Assembly: GCF_026745355.1 (NCBI RefSeq)
Contig: NC_079202.1
Location: 28,449,748-28,513,747 of the forward strand
DNA length: 64,000 nucleotides
From: Beta vulgaris subsp. vulgaris
Taxonomy: Eukaryota; Streptophyta; Magnoliopsida; Caryophyllales; Amaranthaceae
Reading direction: 5' to 3'
Part shown: one piece after another, positions 59,951 through 64,000 of the stretch
Position numbering within the stretch: the first letter of the stretch is position 1
Layout: each line of letters starts with the position of its first letter
Position numbers and translations under genes: made by a program
The notes under the pieces: model-generated
What the model saw: only the letters and a program-made list of their open reading frames with translations
What the model was told of the DNA's origin: nothing
Databases searched by the model: none

Positions 59951-61056
59951 ATTCAGGAATGTCACATTTGATATCAAAAATATTCCCATGTAAAACTACT
60001 GCAAAAATAAATTACAGTTAGAAATAATCATGCTTATTAATAAATTTGAGACCTTTAACACTAATCATGTTTTACCAATGTAAATCATGTAAAATATGAA
60101 TCTAGTGACATAAAACTTACCCGTGGGCTAAAGTTTACTCAATTAGATTTATAGTAATAACCATATGGTGAAACTAATAAACTGTATCAATTTCTTAATT
60201 TATGTGGGATGCTTAAGAAACAAAATTTACATTTACCCCCAATTAATTATTCAAATACAATAAAATTCTTGTGGGTAAGTTTTATTCTATCATATATAAT
60301 TAATTACAACAAAAATCTAATATCCACATGTGATTCCAAAAACAAAATTTTAATAATTAGAGGTGCCATGGCTACTCCCCAACTAATAAAATTTTGAACC
60401 ACTCAACTTTTACTTGATTTTATATACTAAACACAATGTATATAAATTATCTTTGGCCGAAAACTGAATTGGTCTAAATCTCCAAATTTTATTTTATTCT
60501 AAAACAACATAGTATTATAATGACCGTAGAGCCTAAATTCATTTATACTCCAAACCATTCAAGGTAAAATGCCAAAAGTACAATATAATTAAATATAGTA
60601 ACAGTTACAATATAAGGAGCAATTCGCCAAAAAGGAATATCAATAAACTCCAGAAGTCAATATGAGAAGAAAACAAAACAATACTATATAATACTCAGGG
60701 CTCAGGGACCAATATTAAAGCAACACAATTAGTATCCAAAAAGTCACAATAACATTCACAGGGCATAATAAGAAGGAAAACGAATAAAAATCATGTTTTG
60801 ACTTCAAGTCATCAGTTTCATGGTCTCATTGCTGTTGCATATGAATAGGGCTATAAGGAAACATAAAATATTGACGTCAAAAGAAAGTTGGAAAACAATC
60901 ATACAAGTACATCAAAAAGACGCAAAGGCCTCTCGAACTCAATTCAAAAAAAAATCCAATCAAAAGCCCACCGATTTAACAAATACGCAACACAATTAAT
61001 ATATGCAGACTGTTAATGGAAAGCAAGGCAGAGGAAAACACGACTCTGATACCAAA
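59951..61056 (-). other. Copia 5' leader, non-coding
   Basis: A roughly 1.1-kb A/T-rich stretch between the 5' LTR and gag. It starts with the primer site (minus TGGTATCAGAGTC). No conserved ORF seen. Confidence 0.7.
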
Positions 61057-61510
61057 TGTAAATAATTATACTTAACATGTTCATAAATAATCTGAATTGA
61101 ACATGAATTGCATGGCGGGAAGCTTTAAAGTAGATGAGAATTACCTCCAGCCATTGCTAACTTGTTGTCTGCTTCTTCTTGCGCGAACTAGTGTACCCAA
61201 TTGATTGTGTTTTTCTGAATTCGGTACCAAAGCCTCACTCTCTCTGTATAGATGGTGTTCTTTTATTTTTTAGAGAGTATATTTAGTGACCTTTATTTTC
61301 ATAATAAAACACGTATTTTTATATTAGAGTCTTGCCATCACAGAGCCCTAAGAAAATGGTGAACGTTATGAGTGGTTAACAGAAGTGGGGAGAGAATCAT
61401 GAGGAGTTCCTTGATCATGGATAACTATCCACATAAAATGGACCACTAAATATTTTGAAAACTAAATATTAATTAACAAAATATATTTAATTTTTTCAAA
61501 ATTTCCAACA
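61057..61510 (-). repeat. Copia 5' LTR
   Basis: Plus view begins TGTAAATAATTATACTTAAC and ends TTTCCAACA. It is the copy next to the primer site, and its outer edge lies 266 bp before the APC5 start codon. Confidence 0.95.
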
Positions 61511-61515
61511 AAATC

Positions 61516-61776
61516 ACTAAAGAGAAGTGGGCTAAGAACAGAATTAGGCAATTAGCTATCATTTTAGCTAACTATTGAGGTTGATCTTACTCTTTGCTCC
61601 AATAAACTTGCTTTTTAAAATTGATCAAGTCGCGCCAATCCTCTCTTGAAACTCAGATGGTTAGGGCTTCTGAAGTCTCGAATTAGTGTTTGAATTCTCG
61701 CACACATTGAAGAGAGAGAGAGATTGCACAGAAACGCGAAATTGCTGATACACTAAAAACTGAAGCTCAAAAATCA
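61516..61776 (+). promoter_or_regulatory. APC5 proximal promoter and 5' leader
   Basis: Only 261 bp separate the transposon target duplication from the ATG. GCGCCAAT (61632-61639) reads ATTGGCGC on the minus strand and fits the plant E2F consensus WTTSSCSS. A GA repeat (61712-61724) lies in the probable leader. No TATA box is clear, as is common for housekeeping genes. Confidence 0.5.
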
Positions 61777-63572
61777 ATGGCGGGTATGTTGAATCATCAA
61801 CGAAATTCATTCACACTAACACCGCATAAAGTGTCAGTTTGCATTTTAATTCAAATCTATGCAACTCCTGGTCCTTTCTTTCTTCCTGAGCTTTTCTCTT
61901 CAGTATCCCACCACAATTCGTTCGGTTTGTTCTTGGTCGCTTTGATTAAGGTAATACTTCTGAAAACTTCTCTTTTTTCGCTTCGCTTTCTTTTTAGTTG
62001 TTCTACAAAAAGACTGTCTTATATTACTATATGAGCTAAAGGGATCGCTTAAAACGTAGCATAAACAAAAAGTGATTCCTAGTGAGACTTTGTTGGGAAT
62101 GAGAGAGTGGAGGAAAATGTTTACAAAGGAATGAAAACCTCTTTTCCACCTTAGTTTTCCTTTTTAAATCTCTTATCTAACTAAAATAACAGGAACAAAC
62201 GAAAAATGCCATTGATACTAAGCTGTTGCAGTTTGCTAGAGTCGTAACTGGAAAATAGGTGTTGTCTTGTGTTCAATTCGTTGATGAAAGGCTAGAAAGG
62301 GGTTGTTAGTTGAAGATTAGCTTATCTAAAAATTGTCTCCTTTACACTGTAGGAGTGTAGGAGTGTTTAAACAAAGTTGTTCACTTCTTATAAGTTTGTT
62401 TTGGACGTTACTTGAGTAAATGTTAACCCTATCTTGGGAGGATTTCAAGTTGATTGTTGCAAATGGTTTACTTTGGTGTTAGACATGGGTGATTGTAGCC
62501 GAGGTTTTTAGAAGATGAATGAAATTCTTTTGTTTTAGATAATCATCTTTTTCTTATTAGGAAATGAACGGATGTCTTCTTCTAGCAGGCTTTAGGTTCT
62601 TGTTCTTGCTTGAAACCTTGAATCTTGTCTTTAATCTTGCGCTTCTCTTATATCACTTATAACTTATTCTATTTGAAAAGTTCTATAAATGGCTTGTGCC
62701 TTGGTGTCACTACCATGAATCTCTTTTATGATCTTATAGGCATGGTTTTTTATGTACTTTTCCCTCAATTCGATGGCTGCACGATATTTTATCTATTTTT
62801 CCGTTCTCTTGGATTGACCTTCTTTATGTGTCTTTCTGCCCATTTTGAGTGGGTTGCATATTGTTTCTTTTTTGAATTTGTTTCCTTCAATTAGTGCATT
62901 ATCTTTCAAGTTTCACAATCTTGCATCTTTTTCTATTTTATCCTTCATATTTGTATGCGTGCTCAACTGCTCATCGTCAGTTGCTTTTCCATTTACAATG
63001 TTTCACCATTTTTTCGTAGAAAATATGCTTTGTTCCTTGTTACTCAGAATTTATTATATCTAGGTTTGGTTTATTGCTGATTTTGATAAGTAATTTATCT
63101 TACATTTTTCATTTATTATTTAGCGTACACATTAACACTGATCATGTCACTGATGGTGCTACAACTTTTGTCAAGTCTTATGATAATATTTTGGAGCCAA
63201 AGCTAGATGAACTTATCTCTCAGCTAAGGAAACTTGGTGGGTTGCTTGACCAGAGATTAACTCACAGATTATCATCATTATCTTCACCTGATGAGTTGTT
63301 CAATATTTTCAGTGAATTGCATGGTGAGTTATTTTCAGCTTAGTATTAGACTCTCCATAGCACATGATTTTATTTTGTCTATTTTGTAGTTAAATGGTTC
63401 CATTTTGAATTATGAATGTGAAATTTATGTTTTTCTTGTTCAATGCTTTTTAGGCATCCTGGGGGATGACTCAAATACTCTAGAAGACGATCAAATTAGT
63501 CTGGACCCTAGTAGCAACCTTGGAATGTTTATGCGTCGATGTCTACTCACTTTCAGTGTACTATCATTTGAG
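61777..63572 (+). CDS. APC5: Anaphase-promoting complex subunit 5, 5' three exons
   Basis: APC5 is a structural subunit of the APC/C, the ubiquitin ligase that degrades cyclins and securin in mitosis. Exons: 61777-61950, 63176-63323, 63454-63572, continuing beyond the window. Phases fit and give 147 residues. Exon 1 encodes MAGMLNHQRN and TPHKVSVCILIQIYA, the typical plant APC5 N-terminus. Exon 2 encodes EPKLDELISQLRKLGG and SSLSSPDELFNIFSELHG. Exon 3 encodes DDQISLDPSSNLGMFMRRC and ends LTFSVLSFE before GTATTA. The exon 2 acceptor (TTTTGTCAAG/TCTTATG) was chosen because it keeps frame and matches the family; the upstream AG at 63121-63122 would give a stop. The TPR repeats lie downstream. 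No defects seen in these exons. Confidence 0.93.
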
Positions 63573-64000
63573 GTATTAAATGATCTTTATTGGTTATCAA
63601 GCTTGAGCAGCCAACATGAAGAGTTTCATATTCTACTTCAGGAAATACTGCTAAAAATAAGTTAAATATTGTGCATGTGCAGATAGCAGCACAACATTTG
63701 ATGATTTTTTAAAACAACACAAATGGTTATGTTGGTTGCAAGCAATGACATGAAGTCCATTGACACTTGCAGATTTTGTTCAAAAGCTGATGTCTCCAAA
63801 TTTTGATTTTTAAATCGTTAAGCTGTTTTCAATTGAAAATAGTTCTTTTTTTGACATTTATTTATTTGTTTTTTTGCTTCCACTTGTATCTCCCTTTCTC
63901 TAATCTTTAGTCCTTCCTCTTCCACGATGAAGCTAAACCCATGAACCGCACACTTTACCGTTTCTATCAACTTCCCTGTTCCCCTCACTGCAACGCCACT
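63573..64000 (+). other. Start of APC5 intron 3
   Basis: No exon-like continuation of APC5 recognised before the window ends. T-rich intronic sequence. Confidence 0.6.

Larger units (their letters stand above)
44372..61515 (-). mobile_element. Ty1/copia element, complete ends, carrying a nested gypsy element
   Basis: Element 44377-61510 on the minus strand, with perfect target duplication AAATC (44372-44376 and 61511-61515). LTRs are 61057-61510 (5') and 44377-44830 (3'), each 454 bp. The primer site TGGTATCAGAGTC (minus, about 61043-61055) follows the 5' LTR, and a polypurine tract AAGTGGGAGAA (minus, 44831-44841) precedes the 3' LTR. Without the gypsy insertion it is about 5.45 kb. Domain order on the minus strand is Gag fragment, pre-integrase, integrase, reverse transcriptase, RNase H: copia order. 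Frameshifts, stops and a Gag/protease deletion make it non-autonomous. Confidence 0.95.

Noticed and set aside
62625..63063. ORFs with hydrophobic Phe/Leu-rich sequence between APC5 exons 1 and 2
   Set aside because: T-rich intron sequence; APC5 exons 1 and 2 join in frame without them and match the family directly.

Overview
This is nuclear DNA of a flowering plant. Two spliced genes of plant type lie at the edges, and about half of the window is nested transposons of plant families. It looks like a eudicot; Caryophyllales is only a weak impression. I saw no prokaryotic features, tRNA or rRNA genes, or CRISPR array.

Layout. (1) 1-1052: the gag end and probable LTR of a decayed Ty1/copia element, minus strand. 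(2) 3623-18150: ten exons, minus strand, of a plastid-type ABC1K (aarF/ADCK) atypical kinase. All exons join in frame to 361 residues, but the DFG exon and C-terminal half are not found. (3) 18.3-27.2 kb: intergenic DNA with a possible Helitron end, a possible SINE, a 2.5-kb solo gypsy-type LTR, a 1.08-kb Mutator-like element with ~145-bp inverted repeats, and a 541-bp tandem duplication carrying a MITE and AT microsatellites. (4) 27151-37443: a decayed L1-type LINE, minus strand, with ORF1 (DUF4283 and CCHC) and ORF2 (endonuclease, RT, zinc domain, RNase H). It is split by a second solo LTR of the same family and by a hAT element that itself contains a smaller hAT. (5) 37.4-44.4 kb: AT-rich DNA with diverged duplicated modules, then a 3.07-kb solo LTR. 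(6) 44377-61510: a Ty1/copia element, minus strand, with both LTRs and a perfect 5-bp target duplication. It is interrupted by a complete 11.7-kb Ty3/gypsy chromovirus-like element with its own perfect target duplication. (7) 61777-63572: the first three exons of APC5, a subunit of the anaphase-promoting complex, running off the right edge. The copia element ends 266 bp before its ATG.

Insertion order can be read from target duplications: LINE, then solo LTR and outer hAT, then inner hAT; copia, then gypsy. The two host genes are functionally unrelated (plastid kinase; cell-cycle ubiquitin ligase). No unambiguous new biological system is evident. The best leads are the pre-gag ORF and splice-site layout of the gypsy element, a duplicated donorless exon in the ABC1K gene, and the heavily G-rich foldback Mutator-like element.
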